Assembly (NCBI RefSeq): GCF_003688665.1
Contig: NZ_REFO01000010.1
Coordinates: forward strand, 310,001-374,000
DNA from: Hydrogenothermus marinus
GTDB taxonomy: Bacteria > Aquificota > Aquificia > Aquificales > Hydrogenothermaceae
Direction of reading: 5' to 3'
Length of the DNA: 64,000 nt
Below the pieces are notes generated by a model. That model made no database searches, was not told the origin of the DNA, and worked only from the letters and a program-made list of their open reading frames with translations. Position 1 is the first letter of the stretch. Every line of letters starts with the position of its first letter. Positions 33,578 through 43,152 of this stretch are shown here, one piece after another. A program made the position numbers and the translations under genes.

Positions 33578-34768
33578 ATGATAGACAAGGATTTTACACC
33601 TGAAGAAAGGAAGGCCACATTAGGCCTTGCTGGAGTTTTCTCCTTACGTATGCTTGGATTATTTTTAGTTTTACCTGTTTTATCTATTTATGCTTCTAAA
33701 TTTCCAGGAGCAACATCATTTTTAGTAGGTATTGCTATTGGTGCTTATGGTTTAACTCAAGCTTTTTTCCAAATACCTTATGGTCTTTGGAGTGATAAGT
33801 ATGGAAGAATACCTATATTAATATTTTCAACTATTATATTTTTCTTGGGTAGTGGCCTTGCTGCTTATGCATCTTATGAGCAAAATATATACCTTTTAAT
33901 TGTTGGTAGATTTTTACAAGGTATGGGAGCAGTTTCTTCAGTTGTTATTGCATTAATAGCAGACCTTACAAGAGAAGAAATAAGAACAAGAGCCATGGCT
34001 ACAATAGGTGCTTCTATTGGAATGGCTTTTGCTTTTGGTATGGTTTTAGGTCCATTAATAGCATCTCATTTTGGGCTTGGAGGAGTCTTTTTATTTACTG
34101 CAATTCTTGCTTTAATATCTCTTCCATATATTATTTGGGGTATTCCAAGACCTGAAAAAATTGTTCATCATGAAGATGCAGAGTTTACAAGTTCATATCT
34201 TGGACCTGTTTTAAAAGATTCAAATTTATTAAAAATGGATTTTGGTATGTTTACTCTCCATATGGGACTGACTGCTGTATTTACTGTTTCTCCTTTAATT
34301 CTTGAGAAATTTATCTCTCCTTCTGATATATGGAAAGTCTATTTAGTAATGTTTTTAGTTGGTTTAATAGTAATGGTACCTTCTACAATTATTGCAGAAA
34401 AAAAAGGCTTAATTAAAGAAGTAAAAATAGCGGCTATAATTATTCTTTTAATATCTTTTGGATTGTTTGTAAAATTTGAAAATAGTTTTGTACCTGCTGT
34501 AATAGCTATTATTGTTTATTTTAGTGGATTTATGATGCTTGAACCTATTATGCCTTCATTAATGAGTAAATATGCTCCAAAACATTTAAAAGGAACTGCA
34601 TCAGGGGTATTTAATACATCTCAGTTTTTAGGGGCTTTTGTTGGTGGTGCTTCTGCAGGATTTTTATTAAAATATGGAGAGTTTGCAGTATTTGTTTTTG
34701 TTGGAATAATAACAGTTATATGGCTTCTTTTAGTATTAACTATGCAAATGCCTCAAAAGAGAGTTTGA
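33578..34768 (+). CDS. Major facilitator superfamily transporter
   Basis: 396 residues with 12 membrane helices. The MFS motif A appears in loop 2-3 as GLWSDKYGRIPILI, and helix 4 has GRFLQGMGAVSSVVIALIADLTREEIR. The sequence resembles the YajR/multidrug-type proton antiporters; YajR normally carries an extra C-terminal domain that is absent here. Substrate unknown. I use ATG 33578, twelve bases after GGAGG; the in-frame TTG at 33566 is only one base from that site. It is divergent from acs and followed by a strong hairpin terminator. Confidence 0.88.
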   Translation: MIDKDFTPEERKATLGLAGVFSLRMLGLFLVLPVLSIYASKFPGATSFLVGIAIGAYGLTQAFFQIPYGLWSDKYGRIPILIFSTIIFFLGSGLAAYASYEQNIYLLIVGRFLQGMGAVSSVVIALIADLTREEIRTRAMATIGASIGMAFAFGMVLGPLIASHFGLGGVFLFTAILALISLPYIIWGIPRPEKIVHHEDAEFTSSYLGPVLKDSNLLKMDFGMFTLHMGLTAVFTVSPLILEKFISPSDIWKVYLVMFLVGLIVMVPSTIIAEKKGLIKEVKIAAIIILLISFGLFVKFENSFVPAVIAIIVYFSGFMMLEPIMPSLMSKYAPKHLKGTASGVFNTSQFLGAFVGGASAGFLLKYGEFAVFVFVGIITVIWLLLVLTMQMPQKRV

Positions 34769-34801
34769 TTTTTTAATTTCAATTAATTAACTTTATCCAT
34801 T

Positions 34802-34972
34802 ATGGATAGTTTTGAAATAGAAAAACCTCTTGAAGTTGAGCCTATATCTGATAGAAGAAGGAGCCATAGAACTTGGCTCCTTTTTAAGAAAAAAAAGAAA
34901 AATAAAATTAAAAATTTAAAAAAAGATTTAAAAGAAAAAAAGAAAAATAGATTGATAGATATTTATGTTTAA
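34802..34972 (+). CDS. Possible small basic protein spanning a terminator
   Basis: A 56-codon frame (MDSFEIEKPLEVEPISDRRR..., ending LIDIYV) with an acidic N-terminal third and a Lys-rich remainder. It has no clear ribosome site and is crossed by the 9-bp terminator hairpin at 34858-34882. The amino-acid composition is protein-like, but the Lys-rich half is just A-rich DNA. I recognise no family. Confidence 0.35.
   Translation: MDSFEIEKPLEVEPISDRRRSHRTWLLFKKKKKNKIKNLKKDLKEKKKNRLIDIYV
34858..34885 (+). terminator. Rho-independent terminator downstream of the MFS gene
   Basis: Perfect 9-bp stem AAGGAGCCA/TGGCTCCTT with a 7-nt loop, followed by further T residues (five in a row). Confidence 0.8.
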
Positions 34973-34995
34973 AAAAGGGGAAAAGATTTCCCCTT
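34971..34995 (-). terminator. Rho-independent terminator of the DUF505-like gene
   Basis: On the minus strand AAGGGGAAA pairs with TTTCCCCTT over a 3-nt loop and is followed by TTTT and AAAC. Confidence 0.8.
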
Positions 34996-35004
34996 CTGTA
35001 TTTA

Positions 35005-36957
35005 TTATTGATTCATAAGCTCTACTGCTTCTAATATCTCAAGAGCTGATTCATGTAATGAAGTTTTACCAATATATCCTGCAAGTCTTGCAACTGCTAT
35101 CTCTTTTTCAAATGTCTCTTTATCTACACCTGATTTTTTAATAGCTTCTTCCCAGTTTTTAGGTAAGATTCTAACTTTTCTTTCTTTTACATAAAGATTA
35201 CCTACTTCTTTTATAGCTTGTAATATTCTGACTAATACAGGATTTATTGGGTTAGCAATACCTTCCGGAACTCCTGATAAAGCTTTTTTAATAAGTTTCC
35301 CCGCTTCTGTTAATACAATTGCTTTATTCGGAAGAACATCTAATATATATCTTGCTTCAAGTTTATTAACTGCATATTGAACTTCTTCTTTTAAAGTTTC
35401 ATCAAATTCTTTAAATAAATCATTTAAAAACATTCCATATTCAGGAATTTTATGTAAAACCATAAGTTCAAATCTTGTTAAGTGTGGAAGTCTATAAATG
35501 TTATATGCTAAATTCTCATAAAGTTGTCCTGCTTTTGTTGGATAACCTCCACCAACAAGATGTTCATTTACTGCTTCTTCATACCATTCATAGTTTGGAA
35601 CACCAAACTGAGTTTTTGTAATTGAAATAGCTTTTACTGCAGTTGATTTTATTTCTCTTACTCCTCTTTCTTTAATATCTTTTAATACTTCTATTCCATG
35701 TTTAGTAAATTTATATACTGTTTTTCCTGTTTTTTCGTCTAACTCTGCTTTTATGAGGTTAAAAGCTTCTAAGGAATAAAGAGATTCTTTTATTGTATCA
35801 AATAATTTTTCATACCATTCATTTCCTTTTTCCCAGAAATGTTTGAATAATTCTTCAATGTTTTTAAGTTCTGACCATTTTTTGTTAAGTTCCTCTTTCT
35901 TTTGATAACCCATAGCTTGATTAAGCATTCTTCCATAATATTCTTTGAGATGTTTATACTCTTTTAAAGGTTTTTCAAGTAAGAAATGAACTATCTCTTC
36001 ATCAGTAGGAACAATTTCAGGATTTTCTTTGTGTTTTTCCCAAACTTTTTCTATTCCAATTAAAAGTTCTTCATCTAAGGTTTCAAGATTAAATGTTTTA
36101 ACAGGTCTGTATATTTTTTCACTCCAAAGTTTATAAACTTCTAATAAAGCTTCACCTGCAGGTAATAATTCACCTTCATCATCTATTAAAGCTAAGCTTT
36201 CAAGAATTTCTTTTTCTTGCTCGGATAAAGCTTCTATTCCTGAATCTAAAACTTTTAATAATGAATACATATAATCTTCATTTATTACTGTTTCATAAGC
36301 AGGTGCCATTGTTTGTAAAGCTTTTTGAACTGCTTGACCAAGACCAGATAAAGTATATACATCTGAGTTTGGAACAGAGAAAGATATTAATCTCATAGAC
36401 TCAAGTAATAAAGGAAATCTTCCGTGTTCTGGTAACATTTTTGTTTCAGCAGGACCTGTAGGCATTCCTGTTATGTAGCTTGCAAGTTCTTTAGATATTT
36501 CAAGTCTTGGTTTTGCATTTTGATAAATTTCATAAACGGCTTTAGCATAATCATTTATCTTTTTAAACCAACCTTTTTTCTCTTCATGAACTTCTTCAGC
36601 AAAACCTCTTTCTTTTAAAGCATCAAAAATTTCTTCACCGGTTAAATCACCACTTCTAATAGAAGCTTCTATCATTGCTATTACTTCAGAACCTATCCAT
36701 CTAAATCTTTCATCCCATTCAGAAGGATGTTTAATAAGTCCTTTTTGAATCATTTCTTCCATAAGATAAACAAGGTTTCTACCCCAATAGGTTAAAGTAA
36801 ATTCTATAGGACTTGAACCTTGTTCTAGCAAGTTTTGAAGTTCTAATTCTACATAAGGTTCTTCTTCTGCTTTTACTCTTATTTGACATGCAAGACCTTT
36901 TTCTTCTTGAGATTTTGCATTTAAAAGTGCAAGTGCATGTTCTTTTCTGATTATCAT
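35005..36957 (-). CDS. Large DUF505-like protein of unknown function
   Basis: 650 soluble, Glu/Lys-rich residues without signal peptide or membrane helix. MIIRKEHALALLNAKSQEE at the start and several later blocks such as FTKHGIEVLKDIK, LTEAGKLIKKAL and LSGLGQAVQKAL look like repeated winged-helix wing segments, suggesting an array of winged-helix-like domains. As I remember it, this matches DUF505, a family restricted largely to Aquificae and some thermophilic archaea; I cannot verify this here. The function is unknown. GGAGGTATCTAA gives a good ribosome site; monocistronic with its own terminator. Confidence 0.7.
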   Translation of the reverse strand: MIIRKEHALALLNAKSQEEKGLACQIRVKAEEEPYVELELQNLLEQGSSPIEFTLTYWGRNLVYLMEEMIQKGLIKHPSEWDERFRWIGSEVIAMIEASIRSGDLTGEEIFDALKERGFAEEVHEEKKGWFKKINDYAKAVYEIYQNAKPRLEISKELASYITGMPTGPAETKMLPEHGRFPLLLESMRLISFSVPNSDVYTLSGLGQAVQKALQTMAPAYETVINEDYMYSLLKVLDSGIEALSEQEKEILESLALIDDEGELLPAGEALLEVYKLWSEKIYRPVKTFNLETLDEELLIGIEKVWEKHKENPEIVPTDEEIVHFLLEKPLKEYKHLKEYYGRMLNQAMGYQKKEELNKKWSELKNIEELFKHFWEKGNEWYEKLFDTIKESLYSLEAFNLIKAELDEKTGKTVYKFTKHGIEVLKDIKERGVREIKSTAVKAISITKTQFGVPNYEWYEEAVNEHLVGGGYPTKAGQLYENLAYNIYRLPHLTRFELMVLHKIPEYGMFLNDLFKEFDETLKEEVQYAVNKLEARYILDVLPNKAIVLTEAGKLIKKALSGVPEGIANPINPVLVRILQAIKEVGNLYVKERKVRILPKNWEEAIKKSGVDKETFEKEIAVARLAGYIGKTSLHESALEILEAVELMNQ

Positions 36958-37162
36958 TTAGATACCTCCATTTTGTTTTTTTATATAAGATAAACTATTA
37001 ATATTATTTTGTCAAATAATTTTAGTCCTTTTATATAAAATTTAATCAAAACTATATACTACTAAATTATCAATAAAAAAGAATGTAAATAATTTTAAAG
37101 CATTTGAACTATAAAAAAAAAGATATAAAATTATTGAATAAATCTTTATAATGAGGTGAAAA

Positions 37163-38395
37163 ATGCAAAAAAATCCATTTAGTACTATAGAAGAAGCTAT
37201 AGAAGATATAAAAAATGGAAAAATGGTAATAGTTGTTGATGATCCAGATAGAGAAAATGAAGGAGATTTAGTTATAGCTGCAGAAAAAATAACACCAGAA
37301 GCTATAAATTTTATGGCAAAAGAAGGAAGAGGATTAATATGTCTATCTTTATTAAAAGAAAGATGTGAAGAATTAAATATACCTTTAATGACTCAGGAAA
37401 ATACAGATCCAAAAGGAACTGCTTTTTGTGTTTCAATAGATGCTCATCCAAAATTTGGAACAACAACAGGAATTTCAGCCCATGATAGAGCAATTACAAT
37501 AAAACTTGCAGTTAGTCCAGATGCAAAACCTCAGGACTTTGTAAGACCAGGTCATGTGTTTCCTTTAATGGCAAAATCAGGAGGTGTTTTAGAAAGAACA
37601 GGGCATACAGAAGCATCTATTGATTTAGCTAAACTTGCAGGTTTGTATCCGGCAGGTGTGATATGTGAAATAATGAAAGAAGATGGAACTATGGCAAGAC
37701 TTCCAGATTTAATAAAATTTGCAAAAAAACATAATTTAAAAATAATAACAATAGCAGATTTAGTACATTATAGACTAAAAAAAGAAAAATTAGTAAAAAG
37801 AGAAGCAGAGGCTTTTCTACCTACAAAATTTGGAACATTTAAAATTTATGGATATAAAAGCTTAGTAGATGGAATAGAACATGTAGCTCTTGTTATGGGG
37901 GAAATAAAGGAAGATGAGCCTGTATTGGTTAGAGTTCATTCAGAATGTTTAACAGGAGATGTTTTTGGTTCTTTAAGATGTGATTGCCAATCTCAACTTC
38001 ATAAAGCTCTTGAGATGATAGCAAAAGAAGGAAAAGGTGTTCTTGTATATATGAGAGGGCATGAAGGTAGAGGAATAGGAATTGTAAATAAAATAAAAGC
38101 TTATAAACTGCAAGAAGAAGGATATGACACAGTAGAAGCAAATCATAAACTTGGGTTTGGTACAGATTTAAGGGATTTTGGAACAGGAGCTCAGATTCTT
38201 CTTGATTTAGGTGTTAGAAAAATGAGATTAATGACAAATAATCCAAGAAAAATAGTAGCATTAGATGGTTTTGATCTTGAGATAGTTGAAAGAGTTCCAA
38301 TAGAAATTGAGCCAAATCCTCATAATGCATGTTATATTTTTACAAAAAGAGATAAGTTAGGTCATATTTATGATGTTAACAAAAAGGAAGATTAG
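37163..38395 (+). CDS. ribBA: Bifunctional 3,4-dihydroxy-2-butanone-4-phosphate synthase / GTP cyclohydrolase II
   Basis: 410 residues. The N-terminal RibB half (1 to about 205) has [28 protein letters not shown] and [16 protein letters not shown]. The C-terminal RibA half has the zinc site [37 protein letters not shown] and the GTP-binding [12 protein letters not shown]. The two halves supply both precursors for riboflavin. GAGGTG lies five bases before the ATG, and no FMN riboswitch-like structure is visible in the 200 bp upstream. Its last 26 bp overlap the cytochrome gene, the start of a ribBA-cytochrome-rimI-dapF-uvrD run. Confidence 0.97.
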   Translation: MQKNPFSTIEEAIEDIKNGKMVIVVDDPDRENEGDLVIAAEKITPEAINFMAKEGRGLICLSLLKERCEELNIPLMTQENTDPKGTAFCVSIDAHPKFGTTTGISAHDRAITIKLAVSPDAKPQDFVRPGHVFPLMAKSGGVLERTGHTEASIDLAKLAGLYPAGVICEIMKEDGTMARLPDLIKFAKKHNLKIITIADLVHYRLKKEKLVKREAEAFLPTKFGTFKIYGYKSLVDGIEHVALVMGEIKEDEPVLVRVHSECLTGDVFGSLRCDCQSQLHKALEMIAKEGKGVLVYMRGHEGRGIGIVNKIKAYKLQEEGYDTVEANHKLGFGTDLRDFGTGAQILLDLGVRKMRLMTNNPRKIVALDGFDLEIVERVPIEIEPNPHNACYIFTKRDKLGHIYDVNKKED

Positions 38396-39311
38396 TTTGT
38401 TAATATTTTTATCCTTTTTTCTTTTATCTTGTGATAGTAATAGCAAAATATGGACTATCTTTAGAGAAGATGATCTTTTAGAGCATCCACCAGCAAAAAG
38501 ATGTGCAGAATGCCATCAAGAAATCTATAAACAATGGAATAAATCAAGACATGCAGTTTCTTATATAAGTGAAGATTATAAAAAAGCAACAAATCATTAT
38601 GCAAAGACAAAATGTTTAGCATGCCATATTCCTCTTGAAATGAGCATAGCAGAAAAACCTGAGATTAGAGAAATCCATAGAGAAGATGGAATTAACTGTG
38701 TATCATGTCATTTTTCATCAAAGGATAAAGCAATGCATGGACCTTATGATGTTTTCTCACCACCACATCCATCAATGCAAGATAAAAACTTTAAAAAATC
38801 TATAGTTTGTTCTTCTTGTCATCAAGAAACTTACAAACAATGGAAAAAGTCTAATGTATCTAAAACCTGTCAAGAATGTCATATGAAACCAGTTAAAAAA
38901 ATGGATTTAATACAAAAATTTCCTTTTGATTTATTTCATTTAGCAAAAAAGGTTTATAATCATTCTTTCCCTACTACAATTGCAAAGCAAGAAGATTTAC
39001 ATTTAACAGCAAAGAAAACTGAAGATTCGTTAATAATTATCTTAGAAAATATTTCTATTCCCCATAATCTTCCTACTGCAGATAATGGAAACCCTAAATT
39101 TTATGTTTTAGCAACAACTTATAAAAATGGAGAAAAAAAAGAAAATTTTACTGAAGTAATTACACCTAAGTATGCCCTTGAATATAAGAAACCCAAAAAG
39201 ATAGAATTTATAACCTTTGAAGATTTTGATAAGGTAAATATAAAAGTATTAAGAAAATTATCGTGGAAAAAACAGAAAGAGTTAATAAAATCAGTAAACA
39301 TAAAATTTTAA
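38370..39311 (+). CDS. Pentahaem c-type cytochrome lipoprotein (cytochrome c554-like)
   Basis: 313 residues. The signal [21 protein letters not shown] ends in a lipobox (LLSC), so it should be lipid-anchored. Five CXXCH haem sites follow: CAECH, CLACH, CVSCH, CSSCH and [17 protein letters not shown] and [10 protein letters not shown] resemble cytochrome c554-type multihaem proteins that carry electrons between periplasmic oxidoreductases. The C-terminal third is haem-free and probably beta-rich. The ATG lies inside ribBA (26-bp overlap). The redox partner is unknown and nothing links it to flavin synthesis beyond position. Confidence 0.87.
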   Translation: MMLTKRKISLLIFLSFFLLSCDSNSKIWTIFREDDLLEHPPAKRCAECHQEIYKQWNKSRHAVSYISEDYKKATNHYAKTKCLACHIPLEMSIAEKPEIREIHREDGINCVSCHFSSKDKAMHGPYDVFSPPHPSMQDKNFKKSIVCSSCHQETYKQWKKSNVSKTCQECHMKPVKKMDLIQKFPFDLFHLAKKVYNHSFPTTIAKQEDLHLTAKKTEDSLIIILENISIPHNLPTADNGNPKFYVLATTYKNGEKKENFTEVITPKYALEYKKPKKIEFITFEDFDKVNIKVLRKLSWKKQKELIKSVNIKF

Positions 39312-39730
39312 TAAAAGATTTTGAAGATAAATATATAGAAGAAGTTCTAAATATAATAAAAGAAAATTTTGATAAACCTTGGAATAAATATTTATTAATC
39401 AATAAAAATAGATTTTCATACAAAAAAGTTTATCTTATAAAGGACAAGATAGTAGGGTTTTTAGATTCAAATATAATTTTTGATGAAGCAGAAATCAATT
39501 TAATAGTTGTAAGAAAAGACTTTCAAGGAAAAAAGATAGGAAGTTTTATTTTAGAAAATTTTATAAATGAGTTAAAAGAAAAAAATAAAAAAACTATATT
39601 TTTAGAAGTAGATGAGAAAAATAAAAAAGCTATAAATCTTTATAAGAAATTTGGATTTGAAGAATACTCAATTCGTAAAAACTACTATAAAAACAAAAGT
39701 AATGCTATATTAATGAGAAAATTTTTATAA
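39263..39730 (+). CDS. GNAT-family N-acetyltransferase, RimI-like
   Basis: About 155 residues. The acetyl-CoA loop is RKDFQGKKIGSFIL (R/QxxGxG/A type) and the C-terminal EVDEKNKKAINLYKKFGFEE is the RimI-like block. RimI acetylates the N-terminus of ribosomal protein S18, though many relatives have other targets. The frame starts at GTG inside the cytochrome gene (49-bp overlap) with no evident ribosome site; the exact start is uncertain because there is no internal ATG before the last few codons. Confidence 0.78.
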   Translation: MEKTERVNKISKHKILIKDFEDKYIEEVLNIIKENFDKPWNKYLLINKNRFSYKKVYLIKDKIVGFLDSNIIFDEAEINLIVVRKDFQGKKIGSFILENFINELKEKNKKTIFLEVDEKNKKAINLYKKFGFEEYSIRKNYYKNKSNAILMRKFL

Positions 39731-39740
39731 AGGAGAGAAG

Positions 39741-40622
39741 ATGGAAAAAAATTTTTTTGTAAAATCCCATGGACTTGGTAATGAATATATAGTTTTAGAT
39801 AAAGAAAATATAGATTTTGAATTGACAAAAAAAGCAATACAAACATTATGTAATGTACATTTTGGAATAGGAAGTGATGGAATTCTACTAAAAGTTCCTT
39901 CTGAAAAAGCAGATTTTGGACTTAGAATATTTAATCCAGATGGTTCAGAAGCAGAAAAAAGTGGTAATGGACTTCGTATATTTTGTAAATTTTTATATGA
40001 TTATGGCTTTACAAAAGGGAGTAAAGAGTTTTCAGTAGAAACAAAAGGTGGAATAGTAAAAGCAAAAATAGAAAAAGAAGAAAAAGGAAAAGCAAAAATA
40101 ATAACTATTGATATGGGAAAAGCAGTATTTGATACAGATAAAATCCCTGTGAATATAAATGATAAAGAATGCATAGATTACCCTTTAAAAGTAGAAGATA
40201 AAGAGTTTAAAATAAACTGTGTTTCAGTAGGTAATCCTCATTGTGTAATATTAGTAGATAATGTACCTGAAATGTTTGATGAAAAACAAGTAAAAAAATA
40301 TGGACCAAAGATAGAGAATAATCCAATATTTCCAAATAGAACAAATGTTCAGTTTGTAAAGGTTATAGATAAAAATACTGCAGAGATAAAAATATGGGAA
40401 AGAGGAGCAGGATATACTTTAGCATCAGGAAGCTCATCTTCAGCAGTAGCATCTGTTTTATATAAAAAAGGATTAACAGATTCAGATATTACAATAAAAA
40501 TGGAAGGCGGAGAATTAAAAATATCCTTAGATAAGGATTTTAATATTAAAATGACTGGAGAAGTTCAAGAAATATGCAAAGGAACTTTGAGTGAAGAATT
40601 AATAGAAAATATTAAGGAGTAA
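39741..40622 (+). CDS. dapF: DapF-family isomerase lacking both catalytic cysteines
   Basis: 293 residues with the two-lobed diaminopimelate epimerase fold: HGLGNEYIVLD at the N-terminus, the substrate loop NPDGSEAEKSGNGLRIF, SVGNPHCVILVDN, and WERGAGYTLASGSSSSAVAS. In true DapF the two catalytic bases are Cys in CGNG and in ACGTG/ACGSG; here both are Ser (AGT and TCA codons read in the DNA) and the substrate-contacting Glu of GAGET is Tyr. It is therefore either a variant with another mechanism or an enzyme with a different substrate. AAGGAGAGAAG precedes the ATG. It lies between the rimI-like gene and uvrD. Confidence 0.85.
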   Translation: MEKNFFVKSHGLGNEYIVLDKENIDFELTKKAIQTLCNVHFGIGSDGILLKVPSEKADFGLRIFNPDGSEAEKSGNGLRIFCKFLYDYGFTKGSKEFSVETKGGIVKAKIEKEEKGKAKIITIDMGKAVFDTDKIPVNINDKECIDYPLKVEDKEFKINCVSVGNPHCVILVDNVPEMFDEKQVKKYGPKIENNPIFPNRTNVQFVKVIDKNTAEIKIWERGAGYTLASGSSSSAVASVLYKKGLTDSDITIKMEGGELKISLDKDFNIKMTGEVQEICKGTLSEELIENIKE

Positions 40623-40630
40623 ATAAAATA

Positions 40631-42721
40631 ATGAGTGATATATTAGAAGGATTAAACGAATCTCAAAAAGAAGCAGTTTTATATTTTTCATCACCTTTAC
40701 TTGTGCTCGCAGGAGCAGGTTCAGGAAAAACAAGAGTAATAACCCATAAAATAATGTTTTTAAATAAAGAACTTGGAATACCTGTTAATAGAATTCTTGC
40801 CATTACCTTTACAAATAAAGCAGCAAAAGAGATGAAAGAAAGAGTTGTAAATGCTTTAAATCTTGAGGAAGAGCCTCAATGGATAACAACATTTCATAGT
40901 TTATCAGCAAAAATATTAAGATATGAAGCAGAAAATATAGGATATGGAAAAGATTTTGTAATATATGATGAAGAAGATAGCAAAAAACTTATAAAAGATA
41001 TTGTTGAAGAATCAAACTTAGATAAAGATTTATACAAACCAGATAGAGTAAAAAATATAATTTCTCAAATAAAACAGAATTTAGATGAATCAGTTCTTGA
41101 TTTTTATGCAATGCAACTTCCACATATAAAAGCAATATATCAAAAATATCAAGAAGGTTTAATATTTTCAAATGCTATGGATTTTGATGATTTACTTTTA
41201 AATGTAGTTAAACTTTTTACAGAAAATGAAGATATTAAACAAAAATGGCAAAATAAATTTGATTATATACTTGTAGATGAGTATCAAGATACAAATAAAA
41301 TTCAGCATCAGATCTTAAAACTTCTTGTTGGAAATAGAGATTGTATTACAGTAGTTGGAGATCCTCAGCAGTGTATTTATACTTGGAGAGGAGCTCATCC
41401 GGAAAATATACTTTCTTTTGAAGAAGACTTTCCAAATACAAAAATTATAAAACTTGAAAGAAATTATCGCTCAACTCAAAAAATATTAGAAGCAGCAAAT
41501 AAAGTAATATCTCATTCAAAAGGAAGATGGAAAGAAAAAGTATTAAAACTTTGGACAGATAAAAATAAAGGAGAAGACTTAAAACTTGTAAAACTTGAAT
41601 CAGATAAACAAGAAGCAGCATTTATTGCTTATCAGATAAAAGAACTTATAAAACAAGGATATAAATATTCAGATATAGCAGTTTTAATGAGAATGTCTTT
41701 TTTATCAAGAAATATAGAAGAAGCATTTGTAAGAATGTCTATCCCTTATCAGATTATAGCAGGTTTAAAATTCTATGAAAGAGCAGAAATTAAAGATATT
41801 CTTGCATATTTAAGATTTGCATTTAATCCAAAAGATACTCAAGCATTTAAAAGAATAATAAATCTTCCATCAAGAGGAATAGGGAAATCTACACTAAATA
41901 AAATACAAAAATCTTATGTAGAAGATTGGTATCAAGCTTTAAAAGATAGCTATGAAACATTATCTAAAAAAGTTAAATATAATTTGCAAACCTTTTTTGA
42001 AGTTATTGATTTTATAAAAAAATATGGAAATGAAAAGCCGGCAGAAACTGCCAAATATCTTTATGACAGTATAGATTACGAAGAATATCTTATATCTAAG
42101 TATCCAAAAGATTATGAAGATAGAATAGCAAACGTACAAGAACTTTTTACTGCATTTGAAGAAATAGAAAAAAGAGGAAAAACATTACAAGAATTTTTAG
42201 AGGAAACTTCTTTAGAACAAGCCCAAGACAATATAGAAGATTCAAACTCTGTAAAAGTAATGACAGTTCATGCATCTAAAGGTTTAGAATATCCAGTTGT
42301 ATTTATAGCAGGTGTTGAAGATGGAATATTTCCAAGTGGAAGAGCTTTTGAAGATGTAGAACAGATGGAAGAAGAGAGAAGGCTTTTTTATGTTGCTATC
42401 ACAAGAGCAAAAGAGCATGTTTACCTAACACTTGCAAAATATAGAAGTAGTTTTGGAAATAGCTTTAATGAAACAAAACCTTCAAGATTTATAAAAGATA
42501 TAAAAGAATATCTTAAAGTTTTATCAAGTAAACCGAAGAAGAAAACAGATAATTCTTTATCAGCCACTTCTACAAATACAGGAATTAGAGTAGGTTCTCT
42601 TGTAAAGCATGAAGTTTTTGGCAAAGGTGTTGTAAAAGAATTAAAACCGCCAAAAGCAAAAGTAATATTTGAAAAAGTAGGAGAAAAAGAGCTTTTAACT
42701 AAGTTTTTAAAAGCTATTTAA
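40631..42721 (+). CDS. uvrD: UvrD/PcrA/Rep-type superfamily 1 DNA helicase
   Basis: 696 residues. Walker A is AGAGSGKTRVITHKI, motif II is VDEYQDTNKIQH, motif III is VVGDPQQCIYTWRGAHPENI, motif IV is LERNYRSTQ, and motifs V/VI are VKVMTVHASKGLEYPVVFIAG and RRLFYVAITRAKEHV. The C-terminal Tudor-like tail (GSLVKHEVFGKGVVKEL) is as in PcrA, where it contacts RNA polymerase. It acts as a 3'-5' helicase in excision repair and replication restart. AAGGAGTAAATAAA precedes the ATG, 8 bp after dapF. Confidence 0.95.
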   Translation: MSDILEGLNESQKEAVLYFSSPLLVLAGAGSGKTRVITHKIMFLNKELGIPVNRILAITFTNKAAKEMKERVVNALNLEEEPQWITTFHSLSAKILRYEAENIGYGKDFVIYDEEDSKKLIKDIVEESNLDKDLYKPDRVKNIISQIKQNLDESVLDFYAMQLPHIKAIYQKYQEGLIFSNAMDFDDLLLNVVKLFTENEDIKQKWQNKFDYILVDEYQDTNKIQHQILKLLVGNRDCITVVGDPQQCIYTWRGAHPENILSFEEDFPNTKIIKLERNYRSTQKILEAANKVISHSKGRWKEKVLKLWTDKNKGEDLKLVKLESDKQEAAFIAYQIKELIKQGYKYSDIAVLMRMSFLSRNIEEAFVRMSIPYQIIAGLKFYERAEIKDILAYLRFAFNPKDTQAFKRIINLPSRGIGKSTLNKIQKSYVEDWYQALKDSYETLSKKVKYNLQTFFEVIDFIKKYGNEKPAETAKYLYDSIDYEEYLISKYPKDYEDRIANVQELFTAFEEIEKRGKTLQEFLEETSLEQAQDNIEDSNSVKVMTVHASKGLEYPVVFIAGVEDGIFPSGRAFEDVEQMEEERRLFYVAITRAKEHVYLTLAKYRSSFGNSFNETKPSRFIKDIKEYLKVLSSKPKKKTDNSLSATSTNTGIRVGSLVKHEVFGKGVVKELKPPKAKVIFEKVGEKELLTKFLKAI

Positions 42722-42804
42722 TTTTATTGTGAGGAATATCATTCTATTTGCATAAATATATTTTAAGATTAATTAGTATTAAATCTTAAAATTAGGAGAT
42801 AAAG

Positions 42805-43131
42805 ATGATTATAAAACCAGATATAACTAAATTTTCAGATGAAAAGGTTTTAACAGAACTGATTATATCTGTAAATGAGTTTAGATTGGTTCATTTTTAT
42901 TTAAAGACAGGGCAAAAAGTAAATCTTCATGCATCAAAATCACATGTATTGACAACAGTCTTGGTAGGAAAAGGAAAGTTTTTTATAGATAATGAAGAAA
43001 ATTTTGAAATTCTTAATACTGGACAATCAATATATTATAAACCTCAGCAACCTCATGGATTTGAAGCATTAGAAGATATGATAGTCCAAGCAATCATATC
43101 TCCTAATCCTCAACAAAAGCTATCTTTATGA
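42805..43131 (+). CDS. Single-domain cupin protein
   Basis: 108 residues forming one cupin barrel: the first motif region is HASKSHVLTTVLVGKGKF and the second is GQSIYYKPQQPHGFEA, with histidines suited to bind a divalent metal. The function of such small cupins ranges from enzymes to metal or metabolite sensors. TAGGAGATAAAG precedes the ATG. It is 83 bp after uvrD and converges with the reverse gyrase gene. Confidence 0.8.
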   Translation: MIIKPDITKFSDEKVLTELIISVNEFRLVHFYLKTGQKVNLHASKSHVLTTVLVGKGKFFIDNEENFEILNTGQSIYYKPQQPHGFEALEDMIVQAIISPNPQQKLSL

Positions 43132-43152
43132 AGATAACTATTTTCTACTTTT

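Noticed and set aside
36958-37162. FMN riboswitch upstream of ribBA
   Set aside because: The 205-bp gap lacks the conserved AGGAUAU-type RFN core and GC-rich stems; it is nearly pure A/T.
37311-38141. Minus-strand frames inside ribBA (60 and 70 codons), and similar opposite-strand frames in uvrD, murJ-type and transporter genes
   Set aside because: They are Leu/Phe-rich shadows of A-rich coding strands without ribosome sites or homology.
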